From the NCBI GenBank assembly GCA_017990495.1, contig JAGNNV010000010.1, positions 3,651 to 37,423 of the forward strand: a DNA stretch of 33,773 nucleotides, in the 5' to 3' direction. The notes beneath the pieces are model-generated. The model saw only the letters and a list, made by a program, of their open reading frames with translations. It was not told the origin of the DNA and did no database searches. This document shows, one piece after another, positions 17,429-26,212 of this stretch. The stretch is from Vicinamibacteria bacterium. Lineage in GTDB: Bacteria > Acidobacteriota > Vicinamibacteria > Fen-336 > JAGNNV01. The position numbers were made by a program, and so were the translations under genes. Every line of letters starts with the position of its first letter. Within the stretch, counting starts at the first letter, position 1.

Positions 17429-17653
17429 GCGCGCCGTCGTGTGGATATTTAACGGATACGCCTCGTTCCTTCTCCAGTGTGAAAAGGGAGTAGCGCAGTT
17501 GGGGCGTGGCGCTTGGGAGAGACGCAGCGACCCGGCGGTCACTGCTCGGGTCTATCCAGAGGTTGGTAGGGAATCTGGCCCTGGGCACTGTTGCCCAACC
17601 GGCGGAGACCCCAAACTCCTTTTCGGTATTTATCGGTGCTTGGGAGAAATCGC
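17429..17653 (+). other. Long 5' leader of the RHS gene, possibly structured
   Basis: This stretch holds no convincing gene. Several short inverted pairs are visible, including CCCAA/TTGGG at about 17610-17645 just ahead of the start codon and GGGCA...TGCCC near 17583-17596. The ribosome site GGGAGA sits about 8 nt before ATG 17654. Parts look superficially like a tRNA 5' half or a riboswitch, but no family consensus fits as a whole. A leader this long before a toxin-type gene may be regulatory. Confidence 0.3.
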
Positions 17654-20600
17654 ATGATGGGTGGGCTGGTAGTCGTGGGTCTTCGGCGAGTGAGTAGGCT
17701 TGCCGCGTGTGGAGCGCTGGCTCTGCTCCTCTCTTCTAGTGCGGCCCCCGTTCATGCCGCGGAGAAGAACGGGTATCAGGTGAATGGCTTCGTGGGGAGC
17801 TTCTCCACCGGTGTTCCCATCCAGGTCCCCTCCTTCCATGGAATCGAGCCACGCATTTCGCTCTCGTATTCCTCCGAAGGCCGAAACGGCATCGTCGGCG
17901 CGGGCTGGAGGCTGAACGGCTTCAGCCAGATCATGCACCGGAACGAGAGCTACAACCACCCTGGAACGGGCTGGCCGCTGCTCCTTGAACTCGATGGCCA
18001 GGCCCTGGTGGCCTGCCCAGGGGGCTCCAGCTTTCCAAGCTGCGCCTCGGGGGGCACTCACTACACTCGGAACGAGAGCTATCTGAAGATCGTCAAGACC
18101 AGCGAAGCGGAGTGGTCGGTTTACGGCAAGGACGGGACGCGCACGAAGTTCTCCTCGCTTGCCCCCGCTGATGGTCTGGTTGACTACACCTGGAAGCTCG
18201 GGCAGTCGCAGGTTGTCGATACCCACGGCAACACCGTCAACTACACATGGTGGAACCCGGATGGCGGAGTCGGCCACTACTACCCTGGGACCGTCTCCTA
18301 CAACGGGTACACCATCGAGTTCTTCTACGAGACTCGGCCAGACGCGCTGACCGCGCCGATCCGCCACGCGGCTACTCGCACGATCACCCACCGCCTGAAG
18401 ACCATCAAGGTGCGCCTGACCGCCGGGGCTCTGATTCGCGCTTACAAGCTCACCTATGCGACGGCGCCCCAGTCGGGCAAATCGCTTCTGACCTCCGTTC
18501 AGCAGTTCGGCAAGGACGCAATCCTCGATGGAGCGGGCACGGTGACGGGCGGGACATCGCTGCCCGCCCAGGTCTTTGCCTATCAGGCGGATGGGTCGGC
18601 CCACACCTTTGGCGGAGACGTTCAATTGACCGCGGCGCCCCCACCAGAGCCCACGGTCGAGAATGTGGTGTGGACCTACCTCCAAAACGCAACCGGTGAG
18701 GGCAACAATCTCCGTTCGCTCGTGGGTGACCCCGAGAATCCCGACTGGAAGATCGGCTATTCCACGCGCGCCGTCTTGAGCGGGACAGGCTACGCCGAGG
18801 CTACATTCTGGCCATCCGCGAACTCACGCTTCTTTCACTTCGGCCCCATGAACGCCTACATGTACCCTGACAACGCTGGAGTCTCTTTCTACATGCCTGG
18901 CATCGGCTATGTCGGGCCCTACGCGGTGTCCGGAGGCCAGGCCATAAGAATCACCGTGACGCCCACGACGGTCGCTTTCAGCGTCAATGGCACTCAAGTT
19001 GCGAGCTACGCTATGACCGCCACCTACCCGGTCGGCTTGTACGGCGGACTCTGGGGCGACAACGAAGTAATCCACAATGTCCGAATCTCCGGCGTTCTCC
19101 AGGGAACGGTCGCGGTCGATTGTGGGGGACAGCCAAGGTACCCCGCCGACCTCAATGGCGACGGCCGGCAGGACATGGTGTGCCGAAATCCCAACAGCGG
19201 CAGCCTTGTCGTCACCCTGGCGACGTCCACGGGCTTTGGGCCCCCTCAGATCTGGGGATCGACCGGTGAGTCGCACATACGGGCCGGTGACTTCACCGGA
19301 GACGGAAAAGCCGACATCCTGGCCTGGGCGAGTTGGGCCGGCCACTACTACCTCTACCCATCTACGGGAACGTCGTTTGGTGCGATGCAGAATTGGGGTG
19401 AGTCCGTAGGCGTCGACTCGTTCTACGGCACGGCGGAGGCCTGCCGGATGAACGCGTATCTGGGACCGGTGGGTGACTACAACGGAGACGGCAAGGCGGA
19501 TATCGCCTGCGTCGGCACCATCGGGTATGCGAGCGATCAAAACGGCAGCGGCATGCTCGTCAGCTATTCGACCGGCTCGGGCTTCACGTCGTACCGGAAC
19601 GACATCTGCGGCATCAGTCCCACGCTCAAAGCGATGGACTGGAACGGAGATGGCTTAGAGGACCTCCACTGTTCGTCCAGTGAACCCGATCAGTCATACG
19701 TGTACGGCATCCGTCCCAACTACGGGATGCTCCCGCTCGCAAACCGGAATGCGGCCTTCTGTTCTTACGGCGGCTACTGGACGGGGGACGTCAACGGCGA
19801 TGGCCGCTCCGACATGGGCTGCACCTATGGCAACGTCTTGCTTGGCGGGGCTTACTACGACCTGGCCAATCAGGGCGCGTTCTGCGTCTCCGGTCAGACC
19901 CTCATCGAAGACCTCGATGGCGACGGTGCGGCTGAGTGGATCTGCAACAGCCCCGGTAGCGGTTCCGACGACATCCTGGTGCGCCGGTGGATGGGCACGG
20001 GGTTTGGCGCGACAACGACCTGGCGCGCCGGCTTTTGTTCCGGGGCCGTCACACCCGGCGACTTCAATGGCGACGGCAAGGTCGATCTCTTCTGCGAGGC
20101 CTCGCAGAGCGCTGCATACGCGGGCACCAAGGGCCTTCGGGGAGACCTCATGACCACGGTGTCCAACGGCATCGGTGGCTCAACCTCGGTGGTTTACGCC
20201 CCATCGACGAACTACAGCACGCTCAACGGCGCGTCACCGAAGTACGTCATCACCAGCATGTCTCAGAATGATGGCCGGGGCGGCATCGATGTGACGGCCT
20301 TCGCCTACGAGAATTCCTTCGAGGACGACAAGGAGAAGAAGTGGAACGGCTTCTCCAAGGTGACCACCACCCGCCCCCTCATCGGCGTCGAGACTGTGGG
20401 GCCCAAGACGATCACCGGCTACATCGTCCAAGGGCCGGCGGCCGGCTCGGTTGATTGGGTGGAAAGCCGCGATGGCTTGAATCGCCTCCTCAGCTACACG
20501 AAGAACACCTACGTCACGAGCGATGCCGGAAATCGCCAGACCTCGCTGCTCAACATCGTGGAAAGCGAACGCTATGACGGCACCACCACGGCCCGTTGCT

Positions 20601-23600
20601 CAGTCTGGCCCTGCGCCAACGCTCGCCGGACCAAGGTGATGCACGCTTACGACGGAACCTACGGAAACCTGACCACCTCGGTGAATTTCGGTGATCTCGA
20701 CACCACCGGCGACGAGGTGACCACGGGCAACTACTTCGCGCCGAACCCCTCTGCCTACATCGTTGGCCTCCTCGGCGCCTCCAACCAGTTCGAAGGTCTT
20801 GCGGCTTTCGGGAACCTCCTCAGTTCGGTGGTGAATGCCTACGATGGAGCGGGCTGGTGGAATACCCCGCCCGTGAAGGGAGATGCCACCACGCGTGCGG
20901 TCTGGCTGAAGGACGAGAGCCGCTATCTCTCGACCACGACCGCCTACGACGCCTATGGCAATGCCACCTCGTCAACCGATCCCACCGGCAAGACGATGGC
21001 GGCGACCTACGAAACCACCTACAACGCCTTCCCGATCTCCGCCACCAATGGAGCGGGCGAAACGACGGCGACGACGTGGGACTATCTGTGCGCCGCGCCC
21101 CTCACCACGACCGATCCGAACGGCCAAACTTCCACCACCGCCTACGATGCGCTCTGCCGACCCACCGCCGTCAATGGCCCGCTGGGGATGTTCCAGTCGT
21201 CGGCCTACCTGGGCATGGGCGATGCGAACGCGCAGCACTCCCGAGTGGAAACGCCCGGGCCGGATGGTTCGAACGACTGGTCCGAGAGCTACTTCGACGG
21301 ATGGGGCCGGACCTACCGAACCGTGAAGCGGGGGCCCACGACAGGGACGCCGATCATTGTGGACGTGGACTTCGACGCGAGGGGTAACGTCGCGCAGAGC
21401 ACGTCGCCCTACTATGCCGGCGAAACAGAGGTGTACACCACGTTTGAGTACGATGGCTTCAACCGTCCGGTCAAAACAACCCTGCCGGATGGGAAAACGC
21501 GCCTCACGGCCTACCCCGCTCTTGCCGCGGACGGACTATTCGTGGTGACGTCCACGAATGAGTTGGGCCAGTCGAGCAGCACCAAGACCAACGTCTTTGG
21601 CCAAACCCGCAAGCAAGAGAAGGTCACCACCCTTCACGGCACTTTGGTGACCACCCTGAACTACAACCTGTGGGGCCACATGACCAGCCTGGTGGATCCG
21701 CTCGGCAATACCTGGAGCTACACCTTCGATAACCTGGGCCGCAACCTCACCAAGGCCGACCCCGATGCCGGGACGTGGACCTACGCCTACGACGATGCGG
21801 GCCGTGTGGTGAACCAGCAAGACGCCAAGGCGCAGACCACCACTCTGGAATATGACGCGGCGGGCCGGGCTCAGTACAAGCGGCTGCGTCCCGTTGGAGG
21901 CCCGACGGGAGCCATCACCGAGACCGTCGAAACCGTTTACGGGACGTCTTCGGCGGCGTTCAACATCGGCCGAGTGGCTCAGCTGGTCAGGAAGAACGGC
22001 GCGGGGGTCGAGCAGAATGGCAAGCTGGCGTTCGAGTACGACGCGCTGGGACGGGTGAAGAAGCAAACCCGCACCATCGACAGCACCAACTACGTGGTCG
22101 AGAGGAACTATGACGCCGCGGGTTATTTGAGAGGGATGAAGTATCCGGACAACGACATCCTGGGTGAGTTCGGCGGCACGGGCACGGCCCTTGGGTATGA
22201 CGGGGCTGGGAGGCTGAGCAGCATCCCGGGTATTCTGAGCAGCGTGACGTACAACGCCCTCGGAGCCCCGCTGGTGCAGACGAACGCGAACGGCACGACC
22301 ACCACGAAGACGTACGACGCGAATCGGTTCTGGTTGACCGACATCGACACGTCCGCGCCGTCGTTGACGCTTCAGAATCTCCACTACACGCTGAACGATG
22401 CGGGCATGGCCACGGCCGTGGATTCCGATGTGACGAACGAGTCCTGGGCCTACGCCTACGATGAGCTGAACCGCCTGACCTCGTCGACGAACGGCGTGGG
22501 CGCGAACGACCAGTCGTGGACCTACGACGCCATCGGCCGCTTCATTACGAACTCGCGCGTCGGCTCGGCGTTCAACTACCCGGGTGTGGGCAATGCCCGT
22601 CCGCACGCTCCCACCCAGATCTCGGGCGGTCCGCTTGGCCTTCTGAACTTCGCCTATGACGCGAACGGGAACATGCAGTCCGGGAACGGCCGGTCGATGA
22701 GCTGGAACCCGGAGAACATGATCACGCAGGTGGTCGCGAACTCTCGGACCACCACGTTCACCTACGGCCCGGATGGCGACCGAATCAAGAAGGCGGAAGG
22801 CAGCACGGTGATGCGGTACCCGTTCGGTGACGACTACGAGATCGCCACGGACGGGACGGTGACGAAGTACTTCAACGCGGGCTTCGGTCCGATCGCGAAG
22901 AAGGTGGGCGGCACGCTCTACTGGCTGCATACCGACCGCCTGGGCTCGATCAACGCCACGACGGACGACACGGGCGCCCAGGTTCTGCGGCGTTCGTTCC
23001 GGAGCTACGGTGAGTTGCTCGGGCAGACGGGAACCCACGCGGAGTCGCTGGGCTACATCGGTCAGCGGACGGATGCGGAGACCGCGAACGGCACGACGGA
23101 CGACAAGGGGCTGACGTACCTACATGCTCGGTACTACGACTCGGCCCTCGGACTGTTCGTAAGCCCCGATCCGATTGGGGCAGATCTGAACACGTACCGC
23201 TACGTCGGTGGCGATCCGGCCAACGGAACCGATCGGTCGGGTCTTCTGAAGGACGAGTGTGAAGAGACCTTCGATCCGAACTGCGGGTTCAGCACCGACC
23301 CGATGCTCAGCATGAGCATGGAGGATTTTTCTGCGGCCACAGGATCATCTGCAGCAATGGTGGCCGCTATGGGCTTCCCGTCGTGGATGGTGGACGGGGT
23401 GGCCGCGCACGACCAACGCCTGATCCAGGATGGGTTCGGGGGGGTATATACGTATCAGGACTCGGCTGGAAGGACTAGGGTGACCCTCAGTCCCACCACG
23501 TCCGCTGGGGATGTCTGTAGGGCTTCTTTAGAATCCTGCTCGGCGGATCCGATGACGACGAAGTTCACTCACCTCGGAACAGGTACGCAGATTGAGCGTA

Positions 23601-24040
23601 CCGTGATGGCACTTCCTGAGGAAGAGGGAGGTGAAGTCGCTGCAGGGCCACTCGCGCTTGGCATTGGGCTCGCCCGCGCCCTGGCAGCTCGAGCGGCCTT
23701 CGTAGCAGCAGCCGTGAACGTAATCGCCCGGATGGCGACGCATCCCGGGACAACGAAGGGCCTAGCAGTCTTGGGGAAGAGTGGGGAGTATGTTGAGCGG
23801 GCTGAACAACTTGGAGCCACCTACTTCCGAATGCCAGACCGTGTCTGGGGTACCTTGAGTCGGCTTGGCGTCAACATGTGGGATGTGAATCGCGCCTTCC
23901 TTGATCGACTAGTGAGCCAAGGGTATCGCTTCAACATCGCGGGCCCGCGAACCTACAGTTTCGGGCAGGAAGTCGATTATCTCGTCAAGACAAAGGGATA
24001 TATTGATTTGGGCACATCGCTAGTGCCAGGAGGGGGTTAG
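17654..24040 (+). CDS. Giant SpvB / FG-GAP / RHS-repeat polymorphic toxin, tip 1
   Basis: The protein has 2,128 residues: a signal peptide 1-35 (ends APVHAA), then an SpvB-like domain (about 36-150: VNGFVGSFSTGVPIQVPSF, ISLSYSSEGRNGIVGAGW). Seven FG-GAP/VCBS-type calcium repeats follow at about 490-820, each with a DxNGDG(R/K)xD core (for example DLNGDGRQD, DYNGDGKAD, DFNGDGKVD). An RHS/YD-repeat shell spans about 900-1800 (EYDALGRVKKQTR, YDGAGRLSS). The conserved core is HARYYDSALGLFVSPDP (about 1822-1838) with NTYRYVGGDPANGTDRSGL. A variable tip of about 260 residues follows. The last ~95 residues (VLGKSGEYVERAEQLGATYF to the end) look like a compact toxin domain; its chemistry is not recognised. 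RHS shells enclose and deliver such tips. ATG 17654 has GGGAGA upstream. The 3' part is duplicated at 30696. Confidence 0.88.
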   Translation: MMGGLVVVGLRRVSRLAACGALALLLSSSAAPVHAAEKNGYQVNGFVGSFSTGVPIQVPSFHGIEPRISLSYSSEGRNGIVGAGWRLNGFSQIMHRNESYNHPGTGWPLLLELDGQALVACPGGSSFPSCASGGTHYTRNESYLKIVKTSEAEWSVYGKDGTRTKFSSLAPADGLVDYTWKLGQSQVVDTHGNTVNYTWWNPDGGVGHYYPGTVSYNGYTIEFFYETRPDALTAPIRHAATRTITHRLKTIKVRLTAGALIRAYKLTYATAPQSGKSLLTSVQQFGKDAILDGAGTVTGGTSLPAQVFAYQADGSAHTFGGDVQLTAAPPPEPTVENVVWTYLQNATGEGNNLRSLVGDPENPDWKIGYSTRAVLSGTGYAEATFWPSANSRFFHFGPMNAYMYPDNAGVSFYMPGIGYVGPYAVSGGQAIRITVTPTTVAFSVNGTQVASYAMTATYPVGLYGGLWGDNEVIHNVRISGVLQGTVAVDCGGQPRYPADLNGDGRQDMVCRNPNSGSLVVTLATSTGFGPPQIWGSTGESHIRAGDFTGDGKADILAWASWAGHYYLYPSTGTSFGAMQNWGESVGVDSFYGTAEACRMNAYLGPVGDYNGDGKADIACVGTIGYASDQNGSGMLVSYSTGSGFTSYRNDICGISPTLKAMDWNGDGLEDLHCSSSEPDQSYVYGIRPNYGMLPLANRNAAFCSYGGYWTGDVNGDGRSDMGCTYGNVLLGGAYYDLANQGAFCVSGQTLIEDLDGDGAAEWICNSPGSGSDDILVRRWMGTGFGATTTWRAGFCSGAVTPGDFNGDGKVDLFCEASQSAAYAGTKGLRGDLMTTVSNGIGGSTSVVYAPSTNYSTLNGASPKYVITSMSQNDGRGGIDVTAFAYENSFEDDKEKKWNGFSKVTTTRPLIGVETVGPKTITGYIVQGPAAGSVDWVESRDGLNRLLSYTKNTYVTSDAGNRQTSLLNIVESERYDGTTTARCSVWPCANARRTKVMHAYDGTYGNLTTSVNFGDLDTTGDEVTTGNYFAPNPSAYIVGLLGASNQFEGLAAFGNLLSSVVNAYDGAGWWNTPPVKGDATTRAVWLKDESRYLSTTTAYDAYGNATSSTDPTGKTMAATYETTYNAFPISATNGAGETTATTWDYLCAAPLTTTDPNGQTSTTAYDALCRPTAVNGPLGMFQSSAYLGMGDANAQHSRVETPGPDGSNDWSESYFDGWGRTYRTVKRGPTTGTPIIVDVDFDARGNVAQSTSPYYAGETEVYTTFEYDGFNRPVKTTLPDGKTRLTAYPALAADGLFVVTSTNELGQSSSTKTNVFGQTRKQEKVTTLHGTLVTTLNYNLWGHMTSLVDPLGNTWSYTFDNLGRNLTKADPDAGTWTYAYDDAGRVVNQQDAKAQTTTLEYDAAGRAQYKRLRPVGGPTGAITETVETVYGTSSAAFNIGRVAQLVRKNGAGVEQNGKLAFEYDALGRVKKQTRTIDSTNYVVERNYDAAGYLRGMKYPDNDILGEFGGTGTALGYDGAGRLSSIPGILSSVTYNALGAPLVQTNANGTTTTKTYDANRFWLTDIDTSAPSLTLQNLHYTLNDAGMATAVDSDVTNESWAYAYDELNRLTSSTNGVGANDQSWTYDAIGRFITNSRVGSAFNYPGVGNARPHAPTQISGGPLGLLNFAYDANGNMQSGNGRSMSWNPENMITQVVANSRTTTFTYGPDGDRIKKAEGSTVMRYPFGDDYEIATDGTVTKYFNAGFGPIAKKVGGTLYWLHTDRLGSINATTDDTGAQVLRRSFRSYGELLGQTGTHAESLGYIGQRTDAETANGTTDDKGLTYLHARYYDSALGLFVSPDPIGADLNTYRYVGGDPANGTDRSGLLKDECEETFDPNCGFSTDPMLSMSMEDFSAATGSSAAMVAAMGFPSWMVDGVAAHDQRLIQDGFGGVYTYQDSAGRTRVTLSPTTSAGDVCRASLESCSADPMTTKFTHLGTGTQIERTVMALPEEEGGEVAAGPLALGIGLARALAARAAFVAAAVNVIARMATHPGTTKGLAVLGKSGEYVERAEQLGATYFRMPDRVWGTLSRLGVNMWDVNRAFLDRLVSQGYRFNIAGPRTYSFGQEVDYLVKTKGYIDLGTSLVPGGG
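22240..23085 (+). repeat. RHS-core direct repeat, copy 1 (846 bp)
   Basis: Compared base by base with 30696-31541 (constant offset 8,456), I find no mismatch over 846 bp. A short weak match extends leftward (GGGTATTCT at 22228-22236). After 23085 the copies first differ by scattered synonymous changes through the HARYYD motif and then become unrelated beyond the GDP motif. Both copies are in the same orientation and the same codon phase. Confidence 0.95.
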
Positions 24041-24042
24041 GG

Positions 24043-24894
24043 TTGGCTTCCCTCCGCGCGCGTCTCAAGAAAATACAACCGCGGTTCCTCGATCGGCTCG
24101 GGCTGGCTCTGATCGATTCTCGCGCTGATACGGTGCGACTCCAAGGCGATCGGATTGTTTGCCTGATCGGCAGAGACCGCGGAGAGGACTACATTCTGAT
24201 CGGCACTAGCTGGAAGACCCATGAAAGCGCCGAGATCTTCCACCTGCTGGCGCAGGGCGGACTGGAGGCGCCATTCATGCGCGTCCCATCGAGTCCGGGT
24301 GGAGCTGGTCTTGAGGAACAGATTGCTTTCCTTGACAGCCGGATTGACGAGGTTGCCACGGTTCTCACGCGAGAGTTCGTCGCCGCCACCATCCAGCGTC
24401 AGGAGGAGGAGAGGCTTTCTAAGCTGGCGTCGGTCGGTCCGGTTGAAGTACAGAGACAACTTGATGAAGCAAGGTGGCCTGCACATCGGAAGCTGGCGGC
24501 GGATATTCGTACGTATCCGCGGGCTAATGTCGCGGTCCCCAAAGAGGGCACAATCCTTGATGTGGTTGCCAAGCTGCGGAGTCGAACCTATGCAGACTTG
24601 GAGACGCTTGACCTTTGGCCGATGGACAAGAAGGCCGTGGCCGTGATTCGGAAAGGTAGGCCGGAAAGGCTGGTGTACATCCAGGCTCTGTCGCAAGGAC
24701 TCTTCTATCTAGCAGCCGAGGAAGAGCGTTTTGTTCGGGATCACAATGCCTCGTTCACAGTCGAAGTCCAGGATTCAGCAGAGTTTCATCAGGTGGAGGC
24801 TCTCGTCCGACGTGCCCTTAGCCAGTCGGGCTATCGCTCGCCCGATTTCGTGCAACGTCTCAAAGAGTGGTTCCGTCGGGGAGCAAGCGTCTAG
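24043..24894 (+). CDS. Candidate immunity or partner protein for RHS tip 1
   Basis: The product has 283 residues and no signal peptide or membrane helix, so it is cytoplasmic. It begins at TTG 24043, 2 bp after the RHS stop, with a strong ribosome site GGAGGGGG (24029-24036) inside the end of the RHS gene, so the two are translationally linked. It is mixed alpha/beta and rich in charged residues. Notable segments are RIVCLIGRDRGEDYILIGTSW (about 31-51), a coiled helix AATIQRQEEERLSKLASVG (about 119-137) and ALSQGLFYLAAEEERFVRDHN (near 225). I do not recognise the family. The position directly behind a variable RHS tip is where immunity genes sit; at 283 residues it is larger than most, so it could instead be an accessory factor. 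Confidence 0.75.
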   Translation: MASLRARLKKIQPRFLDRLGLALIDSRADTVRLQGDRIVCLIGRDRGEDYILIGTSWKTHESAEIFHLLAQGGLEAPFMRVPSSPGGAGLEEQIAFLDSRIDEVATVLTREFVAATIQRQEEERLSKLASVGPVEVQRQLDEARWPAHRKLAADIRTYPRANVAVPKEGTILDVVAKLRSRTYADLETLDLWPMDKKAVAVIRKGRPERLVYIQALSQGLFYLAAEEERFVRDHNASFTVEVQDSAEFHQVEALVRRALSQSGYRSPDFVQRLKEWFRRGASV

Positions 24895-25226
24895 CGATCC
24901 CACGGCATCCGGTAGCCCGGAAGTGGGAGTTTGAGAGTGTTGTCCGAGATCTCTTTTTCCGAGACGCATTTAGTTCGGATTCTGGGTGACGGGCCGCAAC
25001 TGACGTCTTCAGATTTCGACTCGAGGATTTGGGCTTCGATTGCCCCTGCCTGATTTTCAAGCCTCTCAATCAGACGTGGGACATCTGGAGTGCGAGCCGT
25101 CTTCCAAAGAAGTGCGACTGCGTCCCGAGCGATGGGGGATCGTGACGACGGCTCCATTCGGATTCGCGAGTTTCCGTTCGCTGAAGAGCGGAGGGCTCGC
25201 TTCGTGAGCCGTTGTCTTGAGACCAC
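24891..25226 (-). CDS. Hypothetical small protein downstream of the methyltransferase
   Basis: The frame encodes 111 residues from GTG 25226, or 88 from ATG 25157 (MEPSSRSPIARDAVALLWK). The middle is a convincing amphipathic helix (RDAVALLWKTARTPDVPRLIERLENQAGAIEAQILESK). It starts 12 bp past the methyltransferase stop on the same strand and could be the last gene of that operon. Its stop overlaps the stop of the 24043 gene in a shared CTAG, as real convergent pairs often do. No family is recognised and no ribosome site is clear. It fills what would otherwise be a 343-bp gap. The first residues are encoded by the 51-bp repeat described separately. Confidence 0.38.
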   Translation of the reverse strand: MVSRQRLTKRALRSSANGNSRIRMEPSSRSPIARDAVALLWKTARTPDVPRLIERLENQAGAIEAQILESKSEDVSCGPSPRIRTKCVSEKEISDNTLKLPLPGYRMPWDR

Positions 25227-25241
25227 GGCGGCGGCCGCTAG
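25191..25241. repeat. 51-bp module-boundary repeat, copy A
   Basis: It matches 33042-33092 at 45 of 51 positions, same orientation. It contains a conserved mini-hairpin (GGCTC, 7-nt loop, GAGCC) and a GC-rich GGCGGCCG end. Copy A overlaps the last bases of the methyltransferase gene. Each copy lies beyond an RHS tip plus candidate immunity region. Confidence 0.7.
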
Positions 25242-26212
25242 CTTCGCTTTGAGCCGGTTTCGAACTTGATGATCGGGGTCAGCAACGCCTTCGCTAACGC
25301 CGGAGGGACCGCATTCCCGACCATTCGATAGGCCGTGGCGAGCGGAGCCTTGATCTTAAGGGAATCGGGCAGGCCCTGAATCCGCGCGCATTCTCGCCAC
25401 GAGAGCCTCCGGTTTGCGCCTCTGCCGAGTCGCCATTTGTCCTTCGAGACGAACTTCATCCTCGGCCCACTCGGATGAAGCGGGACGTGGTGACAGTCGG
25501 CGACGATGGTGTACGAGGGTTCGTCCCACCCACGTTTCCGATTCCGGGTCAGAAAGTGCCCATGGAACTCATAGTCGAAGTACTCACCGATTTGGCGCTC
25601 CGTCATGCCGCCGATGGCGTCTCGTAACGTGACGAGCGGACGAGCGCCCGGACCATGAGAGGCCAAGGGAAAATGGTAGTCGAGCGCCTTCTTGCTCTCC
25701 CGGACGCCCACGAGAAAGACGCGTTTTCTGGTTTGAGGCACGCCGAACTGTGTGGCGTCCAGCAAGTGATGCTTCACCGTATATCCGAGCTTCGCGAAGC
25801 CGTCGATCTGGCGGGTGAAAAACCAACCGTCATTCGCCGAAAGCATCCCTCGGACGTTCTCGACAATGAAGTATCGAGGCTTCACTTGTTTCAGGACGCG
25901 AAGGAACTCGTCGTAGAGGAAATTGTCATCGTTCTTCTTGAGATCTCGGACTTTTTCCTTGTGCCATCGGCGCCGAGAGCCGAGGCTGAAGCCCGTACAC
26001 GGATAGCAGCCGATCAGGATGTCGGCTTTCGGGACACGTTTGACTTCCTTCACATCGCCGGCGACGAACTCAACCTCCGGCAGCATCGAGCGATACGGCA
26101 GCTCGACAGAGGTTTCGATGTCGTTCGCCCACACAACGTCGATCCCCGCGAGGGTTGCCCCATAGTCGAAGCCACCCAGCCCCGAGAACAGGGAGACGGC
26201 TGTCAGTGCCAC
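25238..26212 (-). CDS. C5-cytosine DNA methyltransferase
   Basis: The 324-residue enzyme transfers a methyl group from S-adenosylmethionine to cytosine C5. The motifs are in canonical order: I FSGLGGFDYG (9-18), IV GCYPCTGFS (68-76, catalytic Cys72, Thr in place of the usual Gln), VI ENVRG (118-122), VIII QTRKRVFLVG (160-169), IX RRLSWRECARIQGLPD (268-283) and X GNAVPP (299-304). The target-recognition region between VIII and IX is about 95 residues, short but workable; the target site is unknown. It starts with GTG 26212, which overlaps the upstream nuclease-like gene by 10 bp, so the two are co-translated. Third gene of a ParB-like / nuclease-like / methyltransferase operon. Confidence 0.93.
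   Translation of the reverse strand: MALTAVSLFSGLGGFDYGATLAGIDVVWANDIETSVELPYRSMLPEVEFVAGDVKEVKRVPKADILIGCYPCTGFSLGSRRRWHKEKVRDLKKNDDNFLYDEFLRVLKQVKPRYFIVENVRGMLSANDGWFFTRQIDGFAKLGYTVKHHLLDATQFGVPQTRKRVFLVGVRESKKALDYHFPLASHGPGARPLVTLRDAIGGMTERQIGEYFDYEFHGHFLTRNRKRGWDEPSYTIVADCHHVPLHPSGPRMKFVSKDKWRLGRGANRRLSWRECARIQGLPDSLKIKAPLATAYRMVGNAVPPALAKALLTPIIKFETGSKRS

Noticed and set aside
17483-17560. tRNA-like 5' half (GGGAGTAGCGCAGTTGG) in the RHS leader
   Set aside because: No matching anticodon arm, no GTTCGAATC T-loop and no complementary acceptor end follow; only the D-arm part resembles a tRNA.
17343-17588. 81-codon minus-strand frame between the propeller and RHS genes
   Set aside because: It lies across the RHS promoter, with no ribosome site and no recognisable features.
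17500-17640. Cobalamin or cyclic-di-GMP riboswitch in the RHS leader
   Set aside because: Fragments such as GACGCAGCG and AGGGAATC recall these classes, but the required order of conserved boxes is absent. Left as an unassigned leader.
21536-23038. 500-codon antisense frame inside the RHS gene (and its copy at 30664-31494)
   Set aside because: It repeats only because the underlying RHS DNA is duplicated; no protein-like features or start signals.
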